A DNA stretch of 64,000 nucleotides from Doryteuthis pealeii (GCA_023376005.1 CM042151.1:74398054-74462053); one strand, 5' to 3'. Positions 23,616 to 38,112 are shown, counted from the stretch's first letter. Translations and numbers: made by a program. Notes: generated from the sequence alone by a model not told the origin.

Positions 23616-26600
23616 GGAAAATTTTGTTCGTTGGTTGATTTATCTTTCAGTACATCAACTATTTTTAGCAGATTAACCTATTTATGTGAGTTAAACTAAA
23701 GTTACCATTCTGTTGTCAGGCCAAGTATTTGCAAAAATGCTTTTTGAAAATTTTTGAGAGAAACTTTGACAGAGATAGCGAACAAATACAGACGGACACA
23801 ATTCTATCTAAAAATTATTACAAATAATCATTTAAAATTATAATAATTGAAAGCAACAGTAAAGTTGGAAGGAAAAACTGACTCTTCTTCCAAGTTCAAA
23901 TTCTAGACCGATTGTTTACAACAATGTACTACGACAGTAGATTTTTAATAAATTTTGAAAAATCAAAATATCAATCTAAAAATGTCTAGGATACATATAC
24001 ACTATGTAAAGCAATAACGTACAGTGACGTACATTTTATGGTAATGGTTAGACAGTTATCGCATATAATAGATTAATGATGTGTTATAAACTTAAGTACA
24101 ATACAAATATATCACAATAAAAAAGATTATCTAACACAAGAAACTGAAAATTAAAAAATAAATCGTATATTTCAAATAAAAGTAATAATGATTCATAAAT
24201 TTGACAATTACAATATCAACGACAGCGAGAACACAAAATATAAAAACATTACAATTATTTGAAACTGTAGATATTCAATAAATTAAAAAGGCAGATTAAT
24301 ATTTTTTAAGATAGTGAACTTTGTTACCCTATACATGTTGAGGTAGAAACTAAGATCAAATATATTTTAGTTCAAGAAAATAGATCGAATCACAAACGAT
24401 TCAGCATCAGTGACCATTGTTCTGAAATTTTGAATACGTTTTCCTTCTAACTTGCGCCATGCTATATCTATTTTTAATCATCATGTGTATTTCTACCACG
24501 TAAAGATTACTCCATTTACTAAGCCGACATTTTTTTTACACGTAACTTCTATTAATAATTTTTCTAGTTCTTTAGATTTCTAACTTTGAATTAAAGAACA
24601 AAGTAAATCCTTGAATATTAACAAATAAGTAAATCTTTTTTTTGGTTAGGTCACAAATTATTCTATTAGAAGAATATTTAAACTACAAAAAATTTACTGA
24701 TGAATATTTCTTGTTTATTCCATATTAGTTAATGAACCTGTAGAAAATCGAGCATTTCAATACTTACCGTTTCATAGATTACATGCAAATCATGTTAATA
24801 ATGAAAGAAATAAAATCATTTATCAATATCGTAATAGTTTTGATTGCTGACTGTTTACAAATGGAAATGTCTGGTTATGAGTTATTTTCCCTTTAAGAAG
24901 AAATGCAATAGCAAGAATTGGAGAATGGCAAATCGATACTCGAAAGTGATTCCGTAGTATCAATAAACTATTGTTACATCAATGCAGTTTATATTTATAC
25001 TCTGACTTTTAAAATTCTCGTCCTGTTTTGGTTGAAAAGTTAAACTGTATTGTATAACATTAAACTGTGTTGTCAAAAATAACAACCTCTTTTGCAAAAA
25101 AAACAACAAAAAAACAAGCTTACCAAGTAACCTGTTATATAACTTTTAAAATATATTTCTAACAATGAAGTTAAATAATCTGTATATTTTCCGTGCAGAA
25201 ATGCTTGTTTTAAAAAAAACAACAGTTTTTATTTAAGGGATTATTTATCTACTAATAATTAAAAATATATTTTGAACAATTGAAGTTATTTTTCCATAAC
25301 AATTTGTTTTGCACACAGTTAATGATTTCAATTATTTCTATCCAATACAAAATAATTTTCACATTGTTGTATAGTTTATTATTCAATCTATATCAAATAT
25401 ATTGCCCGAGTTGTGCCGTTTTAAGTATTCTATTTAATTGCGAAGGTTATACACAATTAATTGTTTCAACTTATTGTTTGTATTTTATAATAATAACTTT
25501 TTTTATATAAACTTGTGAAGTAATAATAGATATGTCTGTTTATGATTACCCCGATTATTGCAATATTTTTGTATTTGTTTGTAATTAATATATGATGTCG
25601 AACTTATTAGCAATTGAAAACGTCCTTTAAGCGTGTATAATTAAGGAATATCAAATCAAAATGATGAGATATTAATCCAATATTTAAAAAAATTGGTCTA
25701 TCGTGCAAAGGCCAATTAATAAATGTCTAGTTTGATACGTTGTTGTTAGAAGAGATTTGATCTGAAATAAACATGGTATAATGTTTCATCAATGTGATTA
25801 ATATTTACGACTGAATTGTTCAGTATTTAAATGTAAAAGATTAGTTTGAAACTATTTGTTGTAAAGATACATTCTTTATTCATGGTGCGTAAAATGAAAA
25901 TAGGTAAATATCTACAAAAAATTGAATAACTACCAACACAAATGAGAAAATAAGTTCTATAAAGCCCAAGTGAAAAATGGAAACAAATTTTGTAATTTAT
26001 ATTAAACTATTAAAACAAGTAAAAAAGTATTACCATCGAATATTTAAACTTTAAACTATTATACTATTTTAAAACTTGCTGAAGCAGGGTCCCCAAACAT
26101 TTAATTTGTGTTTTCTTCATTGATATACAGTAAACGAAAAAAAAATTAATTCTTTATGTAATTCATCCGATATTTCCCAAAAAAACTGCCCGCTTAATTT
26201 CTTTTGTTCCCATTCCTTGTAATTAATGATCAAGTGTGAATGAAAACCTGTGATTCACAATTAAAGATAAAAATAAATTATTAGACCGAATACCCCTCCC
26301 CCAAAATCTAACATGGTGTAAGAAAGGAATTAATCTGTCAACATATTAAGGTGAGACGTGACAAAAGTTCCTGAAACCACTCTCATATATCCGGATAACA
26401 TAGATATTAGTCATCTAAAGGAGGACAATTAAAATGAAAAAAAAAACGAAGAGGACTTAAAAGTAAATCTAATGGAGGGCAATTAAAATAAAAAGCGAAG
26501 AGAACTTAAAAAGGTAAAGTAAGGCCAATAGGATTCTGTCCTGTAGCAACGAGAAAATAGTTTATTAAATTTAACATAGTTGTGAAAAAAATTATTATTT

Positions 26601-28384
26601 CACCAGTGAGAAACAAACTCCATACAATAATCTGCTACCAGTTAGTTAACGGTTCCACCACATGATGTGCCACATGAGAGAAAATATACTTATTTACTAA
26701 GTTTAGCTTAGATGTGCAAAAGCCAAATTATGGATACACAGTGAGAAATCGAACTCATTAACAATGGTTCGCGAATTCTAGATTGCTAACCATTACAACA
26801 CATAAGTGCGCAAAGATAAATATAAAAAGGCTACAAAATATAATCCCCAATATAATGACCAGACAGACCATTTCAACAGGCTAGGTAAATCAAATAACAG
26901 GACAATTCCAAATTATACAAGAAGAGCTTTCCTAACATCCAATTTAACGCAAATAAACTTCAACAATCAAACTGAATGTATTCCCAACAACGATTTTGAA
27001 AGGCAAAACAACAGCATAAAGAAGGCGAACATATTTAATTGTCAGAAAAATTATCTGGTAAACAATTTTATCTATTTGTTTCGATTCATATTTTTCGTTT
27101 TCACTTTTTGCTAGTTATATTCCGTATTACAAAAATTTGATTTATTTCTTTGACTCAGACCTAGCACTAGTATTTTTTGTACATTGATTAAACAATTTAC
27201 CGAAGAGAGTGAATAATATCATAGAAAGAGAAGAGTCAACAGAATTTGGACACCTCACGTTACATTTAGCCCAAAGTGTATTATGATTTTTTAAGAATTT
27301 GTCTGACTATAAATTAATTCTAGAGAAATCAAAGTATATTTTCGTTTCTTCCTTCACAGGTGAACCTATAAAAAAATCTATATTTTTGTAGATTATGTAA
27401 TCTGTTAACGTGTTTTATACCATTCGGTTAGATATTATTCCATATCTTCCACTTCCCGTATTCTTCGAAGCAATCGTATTTTCAAAGGAAATAATTTATT
27501 TTACAACTAAAAAAGGTTATACGCATTAGATTATGTAGATTATGTAATCTGTTGGACTTGTTTTTAGATATTATTCCATTTCTTCCACTTCCCGTATTCT
27601 CGAAACAATCTATTTACTAAGGAAACATACGCATTACCATAAATAATTTTCTATTCTTTTTATTTGGTTTTCTTTAATTTTGAACCCCTCATGTAAATAA
27701 GCGATAACTAACGACACAAAATTTATTTAGAGGTGATAGATAATTAATCCGGCTGCATATTTCAGATATAAACTTTAATTATATGATGCTAGCCCAGAAA
27801 TTGAACAAAATATCTTTCTCTTTATAAAAAAAATGAGCAATCTCTAAAAAAAATCATTTGATAAATAATACATTCTCTCTTGAGTCGTTCTTAATCAACA
27901 ACTTAAATTATCAAGGAATTTAGATCAGCGTCAGGAACATCAATCTTAGTTTATAAACAAAGTTTGTATGAATAAAAGAATATACATTATATTTTAAATA
28001 TAGAAGTTAAGTGTGGATTCTAAAGACATGAACAAGTTGAATTATTTTTAAGATTAACACAAAAATCCGCCATGAAATTGTTAAAAAACTAATTTAGAAT
28101 GTTGATATTTTTTAAGAAAAAGGTGTACATCTGAAAACACGATCTCTTATATCTGCTCAATTTAAACGAAGCTATGAAAAGGTGGCAGCCTAAATAACAC
28201 CAAAACAAACTCTATTTCTGATGTATTTTAATTTATTAACGCCATTCTTATTTATATTCTGGTTTGTTTTTTTTACAGCATATCAACCTCAGTGGGTCAT
28301 TTAATGCCGATAATTTTGAATAAATTTGAAATAAATTAATTTTAATGATATCATATAACATTTTTTTTATAATACATTACTATT
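23616..28384. other. AT-rich region without recognisable genes
   Basis: 23630-23920 repeats the 3.56-3.86 kb segment. 24330-24550 is a diverged relative of 7.14-7.45 kb. 26270-27110 and 27650-28000 are old relatives of 10.37-10.94 kb (ccaaattataca, gaacatatttaattgtcaga, tcatgtaaataagcgataac). 27390-27530 and 27535-27640 are a local direct repeat of about 120-140 bp (cttccacttcccgtattct). The rest shows no feature I can support. Confidence 0.5.
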
Positions 28385-28858
28385 CAACACAAGATGGGTC
28401 CTAACAGGTATACCTCTTCCGGGTCAGAGTGGACCAGGAGAAATGGTGATGAAGGGGTCTCACATTCCCCAAACCTCCAGATTTGGAACCTCACCATCAG
28501 AAGAATTTAATATCATTCCCAAGACATGAGACCCTCAGCAACCGCCTTCTAGCACCCATATGATAAAAAGAGGTTGGGGCTGCCATAATGGCAATAGGTT
28601 GGAATCATAGGCTAGGCTTGACGTGACCAGCAATTGATCGGAGGGGCCTCTCCGACCGCACGTCTAGCCTAAGTAATGGTGTAAGTGGAGTGTTGCAGGT
28701 CATGGACTGATCATCCACCAGACTCCGTCTTAAGATCACAGGGCGCACCCACAGCCAACAGGTGGCCCCATTTTGGGGAGTCTTACCCCTCTGCAGAGGG
28801 GCACTCAGTGCATTCTAACGCCCAGCCGATAGACGGATTATAGTCTGGATCCTAATGT
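28385..28858. mobile_element. GC-richer interspersed element, unclassified
   Basis: It stands out from the AT-rich flanks (ccgggtcagagtggaccagg, cccattttggggagtcttac, cccctctgcagaggggcact). The part 28610-28835 has a clearly diverged copy at 50195-50440 (gcttgacatgacaag, cagtgtggagaacttac, ctacagaggtacagtcgctg). A short inverted repeat cccctctgcagagggg lies near the end. It is followed by (TA)n. No protein is recognised. Confidence 0.55.
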
Positions 28859-29935
28859 TATATATATATTAATATATATTATATATAATATATATATATA
28901 AACCTCATAGTTGCATCAAATTAAAACACAAGAAAATTAGCAGAAATAAATTTATATTTCTTCCAAATCACAAAGAATTCTATGGACACATTTCGTTTGG
29001 TTATGTTTACATCTGATAGAAATTTGGATCTGGTTTGATTTCTTAAAGACAGAACTGCTTTTAAATACTCGCAGAATTCTTTCCTATATGCTTTTATTTA
29101 AATCAGAGCCTCAAACATTATTTTCATCAAATTAACGATATAGCATAAGAGATCTTACCATTATATCAATAGTTGTAGGTGTTGTATTTCTAGCTATCAT
29201 AAACAGAACAATTATAACATTCGTATATTCTTTATATGAAAAAAAAACAACAAAAAAACAATACAACAAACATATTTCATGTTTAATTTTTAATTTAAAT
29301 CAGAGCCTCTTAAACATTTAACTTTATGACCCCTCATAACCACTTATAATTTCCATTCACTTAAAAAAAATTAAGTGAATATTGCTGATATATTTTCTTA
29401 GTTTAAATTAATGCATGATGAGAGGGGAAGGTTGATTTTTATTTCTAGTTTTACTGGATGACAAAATAGATGGTTATTTTGTTGTTTTTCTTCAATTTTT
29501 TCTGTTTAAAGAACTCATCATACGATCTGGAATTTAATATATGAGAAATCCACATATGTTTAAATTTAAACAAATATATTCTCTTAAGAAATTGACTGTA
29601 TCTCGGAAATAATTTAATAGAACTACTAATTATTTCCTTCTTCAAGTTTAATTTAATAAAAGTAATCACTGTATTCAGATCATCTCCATAAATATCAACC
29701 ATAATCTATAAATAAATATTTAGAATAGAATCAATAAACTACGTCTTATTGATAAATTGTTAGATGTGAATTATTAAGCAATTTTAATGAGAGAAAAAAA
29801 AAGCAATACAACTAAATTCATTTTTTTTACGATTGGTTTAATGTATTCTTCGCGTGGTCTCAAGATTATCGTTACAGACAGATATATATGCATAGATTGA
29901 TACGACCGCACTAATATATATGGATATGAAGACTA
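28859..29935. other. AT-rich spacer with old relatives of 12.6-14.5 kb
   Basis: A (TA)n run at 28859-28902, then diverged matches to 14320-14450 (at 28930-29090) and 12650-12850 (at 29370-29640). No gene is seen. Confidence 0.45.
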
Positions 29936-30175
29936 GATGTGCGTGATGTAATGTTTTGAGTCGTTGGAAATGGACTTGTAGACCAGAGTTCAAATCCTGG
30001 AGATGCTGTTTCATTTCACATTGCGCTTATACACTTGGGAAATATATGCATACAACTACTCTACCTCCAGCTATGGGTAAATAGTAAACTCGATTCTTGA
30101 ACCTTGCTTAGCCAACCCGTCTAGGAGAAGGAAAACTCTGAATTCAAGCCCGGTAAACCCTGCTTAAGAAATAGA
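29936..30175 (+). mobile_element. tRNA-derived SINE (family 3)
   Basis: A degenerate tRNA-like head has the B-box-like GAGTTCAAATCC near 29985, then tttcatttcacattgcgct and a cttgggaaatat block, ending with cctgcttaagaaat. The body matches 12435-12605 and 63870-64000. It is followed by a short (TA)n run. Confidence 0.65.
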
Positions 30176-30255
30176 AATTGTGTCGCATCCTGCTCATGTG
30201 GAGTTTGGTATATATATATATGAAGATAGGAGAGGTAGGAGTAAAATCTGACAGT

Positions 30256-30449
30256 ATGAGGTAAGGTAAAAGGAAAAGTAGACAAAAAATCCAATTCACT
30301 TTCTCCTCTATAAATACAAATGTACGTACCTTGTTTTGAATAAAAGACTGTGAAGTTCCTCGCTTAAAGCGGAACGAAATTTTTCTCTCCTATTTCTACT
30401 TGTTTGAGTCATTATTTTTTGTCCACTTTTTCCTTTTACCTTACCTCAT
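30256..30449. mobile_element. Small element with inverted ends, TATAAATA and AATAAA
   Basis: Inverted arms of about 35 bp (30256-30290 atgaggtaaggtaaaaggaa and so on; 30414-30449) enclose about 120 bp. This core holds TATAAATA at 30309, AATAAA at 30339 and a strong hairpin at 30355-30375 (gttcctcgcttaaagcggaac, broken as stem and loop). It lies between (TA)n tracts. The order promoter, polyadenylation signal and hairpin recalls a compact LTR or a nonautonomous element, but no coding part is present. Confidence 0.5.
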
Positions 30450-30716
30450 TCTATAATATATATATATATATATATATATCTTGCGTTGTGGAGTGTTGGT
30501 ATATGTATATATATAATATATATAGAAGAGAGAGGGGGGATATTTAGGTATCTTGGGCATGAGTCAACAGTGCTTGACAGTTTTCTCTATCATATTATCT
30601 ATATTATTTTAAACTACTATTTTGGTTTCTATGTTTCCTTATATGCATTTGGGTGCTGCATTGTAGGAATTGACTTATTTTCAATCAGGTTCAGTGGATG
30701 GTGCATGCTGGGAATG

Positions 30717-30957
30717 TTGCTTTTCTTCAGGTCGGTTTATTTCGCCGGGGAATCACAAGATTCCGGGTTCAAAGCCAACACCCACCAACGCAATGCATGT
30801 ATACCACACCTTGGATCAGTGCTGTAATTTAGGAGCGGGTAGAGTGGCGCTCCATCTCAAACTCAAAAATAATATTCTGATCAAGTGCTAGCGAAAAGTG
30901 GAACAACTCCCTCGCTGTCCAGTTGATACTGACTCCATCGTCTTTACCTGGGTGGGA
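30717..30957 (+). mobile_element. SINE family 1, head degraded
   Basis: B-box-like CCGGGTTCAAAGCC, then agtggcgctccatctcaaac, gatcaagtgctagcgaaaag and gttgatactgactcc, matching 4040-4235. The A box is lost. Confidence 0.7.
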
Positions 30958-31129
30958 ATCTAATATGCGTTTCAATTTAGCGATATTGAAATTTAAATAA
31001 CAATTATGGTTAATATTGGGTCACCCATTGAGCTCGATTAGGACGTTGAAGAAAATCCAAAAATATAATTTATTTTAATTATTTTAAACAATTTTTTCGG
31101 TTACGTTTTCTCAATTTATCGTAATCATG

Positions 31130-31985
31130 TACGGCAATGCCGTCGAAGATGACGTAAAATCGGTATTTTACGAAATTAATTTAATCCACCCAATTGAAAT
31201 AAAATTACCAAAAATCAGGGAATTTTCCAATTTTAATGAAATTTTCAGTGTTGACTTATCAATAAATTATATCTTATAATGCATCAGTTATTTTATTTCA
31301 AAATATTCTGATTTAATTAGGTATTTCTGCTATGTCAATTATAAATAAAATTCATTTAAAACATGAAACTCCTAATTTTAAGTTTCAAATTTATATTTTT
31401 AGATTCTAAAAACAAATATTTATTTAATAACTACTTTAGTTTATTATTGTTATCTAATAATCTTTGTAGAAACACTCTTTGAAAATTACCCCCCTCCTTT
31501 TAAACAGAACGAATAACAATGTATATTCTTTTCTTTTATAAGATAATAGCCAATTAAATCGAAAAGAATTTTAAAAAAAAGATCTACAAAAATTATTTTT
31601 TTAGTTTTTATGTTACATTTTATTTTCCGATTTTCGGTACTTATTTTCTACAAGGTTTGCTCGCTTAATTTATTTTTCTTCTATTTACACCTTCAGTCTT
31701 TTGTCTCTTTATTTATACTATAAATAGTTTCAACTTTATATACCCCCATCGATATTTTGCACACACACCCACACAAAAAGACAAAGTTAAGTGACCTGAA
31801 AAAAAAGAAAATTTTGAAATAAAATAACTGATTTATTATAAAATCGATTCATTGATAATTCAACACTTAAAATTTAATTAAAATCGGATAATTCCCCGAT
31901 GTTTGGTAATTTTTTTTCAATCGGTGGGGGTTACATTTGATTTGTAAAATATGGATTTGACGGCAACTTTGCCTGAGCCTAATAT
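31130..31985. mobile_element. Nonautonomous DNA-transposon-like element with long inverted repeats
   Basis: 31180-31310 is the diverged reverse complement of 31805-31930 (agttattttatttcaaaat against attttgaaataaaataact). Weaker inverted similarity extends outward to about 31130 and 31985. The interior is AT-rich and non-coding. A third copy lies at 4910-5345. No target-site duplication could be fixed by eye. Confidence 0.6.
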
Positions 31986-32654
31986 TTTTCACTTAGAAGA
32001 ATTTTTTGTATCTTTATCCTTCAAAAAATATAAATATATATGAATATAAATAAACTTTGTATTAAATCTGTCTTTTTATTTATAACATTACTTGCATTCA
32101 TAATAAAAATATTTACAGGACTGTAGATAACCATAAAAGTAGGTTTGTCTATTTTACCTAAATAGCCTCTTCCTAAATTTTTAACAATTATTTTCTCTGT
32201 TTCCTCATTTGACCCAATAAATAAAAAGAAATAATGAGTAATTTTTTTATAATCTATTTTCAAACATAACTTAATTTTAATTATTTATTTACAACCAAGA
32301 AAACAATTTTAAGTCAGATTATATACGAATCTTATTTACATATTTTTAGAAATCAAAGAATTATCTTATTATTACCCTCCCTCGATAAATTTAAGTAGAT
32401 TTTTGAGCTTTGTAAATAGAACGTTTAGTAACAAAAAAAAACTTTCCAAATATAAATAAGGGGAACACACGACATTTTTCAAACTTGTCAAATAATCATG
32501 CAATTTTAATAAAAAAATTTGTATATGAAGTTATAGATAACAAGGCTATGTTTAGATAATTGTGATCCGGAAGAAAGTTAGTTTGCAAAGCGAATAAAAT
32601 TTAAAAAAATAAATGCAACCGGATGATAAAAAAACAATTAGTCTTTGCTCTGGG

Positions 32655-32712
<58 letters not shown>

Positions 32713-33077
32713 TTCTCCCTTTATTTGAATGTTTTACATCGAGTCTGCTGGAAAGGGAACTTAAATTTCTCTCTCTCTCCACACCTGACGCTTAATCCTA
32801 AAGGTAATTAATATTTTTGGACTTGTTTTTGTGACATTAAACTACATAGGAAAAAGGCCTTTACGTGTCAACAGTTGATTCACCCAGCTTTAGTATAATA
32901 TATATGAGAGAGAGAGAGAGAAATTATTGTGTGCGTGAGTATAAGCGCGATTTATTCGTAATGTAAAAATATTTCTCTTGATTAAAACTTTGGAAATTTT
33001 ATTTCATATATAATCTGAATAATACAAAATAATGTTTTTGTTTTATTTCTAAAATTGTAATTCTTCTTTCCTTGCAG
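31986..33077. other. Spacer and intron upstream of the zinc-finger gene, with GA microsatellites
   Basis: The (GA)n run at 32657-32710 is about 54 bp, with a shorter one at about 32908-32922. The rest is AT-rich. 33066-33077 is the pyrimidine tract and AG of a splice acceptor. No first exon was identified. Confidence 0.6.
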
Positions 33078-34164
<1,087 letters not shown>

Positions 34165-36566
34165 CGAAAATTATTTTTTTCTCTTCGATCAGATGATTTT
34201 ATCTAAAGCTTTTAAATATTAATTTTTTTTCTTTCTTAATATGATTAATTTAAATTTAATTTTCCCTTTATTTCAATATCTTCTTAATGTAATATACCAA
34301 TACTTTGTATACCCACATCGCATATACAAACATGAATGAAACTGGGTATTCATATAAAACCCCTGTTTTAGATCATGATTAAAAAATATAGTCAACTATG
34401 AATATAAAAGTAATAAATAGATGCATAAAAAAAATGATAAATGAATAATATTCAGGTGTAAATCTGCAGTTTAACATAAAATTGCTATGGCCGATATCTT
34501 GTTGTCTAGTTGAATTCTAATTCTTCTGTTCTTCTAATGGGCTTCTTGGGCCAATCATTGTTTTTATCTAAATGGACTAACAAGACGTTTTTCTTCCAAG
34601 TCGTGTCGAATCTAATCAAACTCTGACTAAAACTATATCACGTGTCTGTCTTTTAACCCCTCAATCTAAATCTGACAGACCGGAATATAATTCCTAGCTA
34701 CAGGGTCTGTTCACAATTTATGATTCTCATAAATTGTAACATACCATCTCACTTTATTTTTAAATTCATCACAAGTTATCATATCTAGCCATGAATTTCT
34801 TTTATCTGCTTCTACAATACGAAGCACTAATTTATCTAACCTATCTCTGCGTGCGGGGGATTGTCCTCACATGCATATATAAAATACATTTTAATTTTTC
34901 TTTTACAAACGCCACAGGTCATCTGTAATTTTTTGTACATAAAAAACAACGTGGACCATCACTATGGTCCTAAAATCCTGGTCACAAACCCCGTGATCCC
35001 TGGTAATTCTAGTAATACATTCCCCTTGACCAACAAGCCATTCACTCCTTCCACAGGTATTACAGGGAGTGAACTAAAAATAAACAATTCATTTACAAAA
35101 TTCAATGAGATTGCATTCATGCCCTAAAATAATACATAACAATTTCAATCCTTTTGTAAAACATTAAAGACACAATAAAAATATATTCATGTAGCAAACA
35201 AACGAAACACACCGCGCCAAACACTTTACCAGACACGTGCTAGTTTTAATTATACTTAATATATTCATCATTCACAGCACAAAACATTAATAATATTATG
35301 CTCTATCAACGTTACATTATATTAAAACAACTATTACTTATACCTTTGAATTCCAAAGCAGGAAACATTCCTCTTACCAAAATCCTTGATCTTCAGACTT
35401 TCCCGTCTGGTGTCAGTGCCGGTGGCTACAAAATACACAGGAGCCCTCCTACACCAAAAGTAGGCATTTATCTATCTTCATTATTTAATCATACACTAAA
35501 CTTAACTGTCCGCGGTCGAATCCCCCTCCCCAAATTATTCCTAACAAAATATTTGGAGCAAGCAATTGACTATTATTCCACATATTCGGACTATCTTCAT
35601 TATTTAATCGTACACTGACCTTAACTGTTCGCGTTTGAATCGCAGACATCTGAAACACCATTTCCAAAATCTTATCACCCACCCCAAAATTATTCCTAAC
35701 AAATGACCTGGGCCAAGCAATTGGCTATTATTCCCCATATTCCGCTTTTCGGAATTCCAAGGGAGCAGGAAATGCACCATTTTGACTATCTGGACTCCCG
35801 GATTCATTCAAAAATTATTCCGACCCATCAGAATCTCAAAAACACTGGAGTACAGAAATTATCTTCTCAAAACTACGGTTACCCTCATACGGGACGTTCC
35901 ATCACGGTCTCTATTCGTGAGATGGTGAGCATTTCTTTTAGGGCCACTTTCTTTATATACCCACAGATGCCTAACACAATTTGGGCAACAAAATCTCCAG
36001 ATAGCCAGGCGTGAGGTCAGTCCCTAATACAACAAAATACAGCAAGGCTCAATACTACAAATATTATCATTCAAATTTCGAACCAATTTCCATTACTTCT
36101 ACGACCAACTCTTTGATTAACTTAAATTACCTTAAAATTTTCGGACAAAAAATTTCAAAAACCGAACTGTTACTGATTACTAGCAAAAATGAAAAACACA
36201 AAATCAATTATTCATATCTAAAATTTAAAAGTTTCCTTTTTGAAAAAATTATTCCTCAATTAAATTCAAAAGTTTTTTTTATAAATATTCCCAAAGTCAA
36301 AAACCACAGGAAACCCCACACAATTCATCATCAATATCTAAAATTACAAAGTTTCTTTTTAAAAAAACTATCTTCGATTAAATCTAAAAAAATTTCTTAA
36401 AATATTGTGAAATTAAAAAATGACCGACAATCGCACATTGTACCAAGTTGATCAAAAATATTTTCCATTGAGTTTGGGGACACGCATTTATTCTTCCACC
36501 AACGGTCGCTACTATCTGTAGGCAATGAGAGAGAGGTGGGTAAATCTGTGTTTCTCTTCCTGCTGC

Positions 36567-36815
36567 TTTTTGTTGATCTTCAAATATGAGGAAGAAAAAT
36601 TTAATTTGTTGACTAACGTCGGCGTCTTAATCTAGACTATGTGACGGCATCCCAATTTATATGTGATGGCGTCCCCGTTTATACTACGTGAAGTGTATGT
36701 GTGTGTGTGTTTTTTTTTAAATTTTAATTAATGAAAAATTACATATTTAATTGAAGTAACAACATTTTAAATAGATCTTTCTTCCTTACATTTGAAAATC
36801 AACAAAAAGTAGCCC
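36567..36815. repeat. Inverted-repeat pair, about 35-bp arms, about 170-bp spacer
   Basis: ttttgttgatcttcaaatat (36570) pairs with the atttgaaaatcaacaaaaag type sequence near 36790. The same pair in copy C (52620 and 52815) is closer to perfect. In copy B a deletion near 43990 removed the spacer and part of the right arm. Confidence 0.7.
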
Positions 36816-37460
36816 AATACACCAAAAACAGAGGCTCGCAAACTTTTCGTTTTTCAGTAATAGTTTACTTTTTGCTTAATCCAACGAAATCCCTGATGTA
36901 GGTCTATCTTAACAGACTGAAACACTGCAGCGTAAGCGTAATAAGCATCATTCATTTATAAAAATTGTGTTTTTCAATTTTTACAATATAACATACTGTC
37001 GTATTTAATTCTACTTTTTCTTCTCCACACACACATATATATCGGTGTGTGTGTGTGTGTGTTTTTAAATCGATAAAAAATTGTCACTTTTTGTTGGCTA
37101 CCCCGTGTTTCACTTAGTTATGATCCAATCATCACATTAGCAATTAAACCATCAAACGTTATAATAATTTAATATATATGCATATAAATAATTGGGCCAA
37201 ATTACTATGTCGTCTTTAAACTGCAACATTTTTTTTATATAGAACTACCAAATTTTTAATGTGAATTTACTGCACACAGTGAGATAGGTTTAACGAAGTA
37301 TTTTTCTTTTATTACTCACGGAGAAAATGGATTCTTCTCATTGACAAGATAATATGAACATATAATTGGGAAACACACACACACACACATATATCCTTAT
37401 GTGTAACCTTCATTCAATAAGTGAACTCTCTCCATCTAATATATATATATATATATATAT

Positions 37461-37670
37461 ATCAATAGTAATTATATTATGGATTTGGACGCATAACTTA
37501 AAGTTTCATGGTTATGCAATCCTCAGATTAGTCAAATGGTTGAGATCTTAAAAAACAGTAGTCAAATCTAACTACTGGTTTTTAAGATCTCAACCATTTG
37601 ACTCATCTGAGGATTGCATAACCATGAAACTAAGTTATGAGTCCAAATACATAATATAATTCCTATTGAT
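37461..37670. mobile_element. Foldback element, about 100-bp arms, inserted at (TA)n
   Basis: The left arm 37461-37561 (atcaatagtaattatattat and on to cagtag) and the right arm 37572-37670 (ctactggtttttaagatctc and on to cctattgat) are near-perfect complements with a 10-nt loop. It sits between (TA)n at 37440 and sequence leading to (TA)n at 37745. Copies B and C have only the left arm. Confidence 0.85.
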
Positions 37671-37739
37671 TATAAATCCGCTCTGCTTTATTAGCATTGA
37701 GCACCTTTTCATGCCAATACTTTTCTCATTTATTCTCTA

Positions 37740-37788
<49 letters not shown>

Positions 37789-37822
37789 CACTTATTGAAT
37801 GAAGGCTACACACAAGGAATAT

Positions 37823-38112
37823 ATTTGATGAAAATAAGATACATAAAAATTGATATCCCAACGAGAGTTCGACACTCTCTACAACCTTGTTCGAACAATA
37901 ATTGCGATGGCACTGTAACAAATCTCTTGGGCATTGTCCTTTGTGTGGCTAACATCGCTAACTGGGAGTGGGCATATTTGTGTCATGAGCACAAGCTTAT
38001 TTTCCCTACCAGAAAAGAAGCGTCGATCCATAGTCTTGCCAAACTGGATAGCAAAGATAAAGAAGCGACAAATACTCTTGAGAAAAAATGCTTGCTGTTA
38101 AGGAGTATTTAA
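37823..38112 (+). other. Open frame conserved in copies A, B and C, probably not a gene
   Basis: About 95 codons from MKIRYIKIDI to LEKKCLLLRSI, recurring at 53813-54100 (open) and about 45008-45276 (frameshifted). It contains CSNNNCDGTVTNLL and ANIANWEWAYLCH. Comparing A with C over the frame I count about eight amino-acid changes and three silent ones, which does not suggest purifying selection. No known domain is recognised. It lies on the strand opposite to the Ala-rich gene and downstream of it, and may be a transposon remnant. Confidence 0.3.

Noticed and set aside
26806..27114. 102-codon open frame
   Set aside because: It falls in an old relative of the 10.6-10.8 kb non-coding block and has no domain or codon signature.
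32552..32811. Glu/Arg and Ser/Leu repeat open frames
   Set aside because: They are translations of the (GA)n microsatellite.
37823..38112. Small protein gene conserved in A, B and C
   Set aside because: Between A and C I counted about eight replacement and three silent changes, and B is frameshifted. This is not the pattern of a constrained protein, so it is listed only as an open frame.
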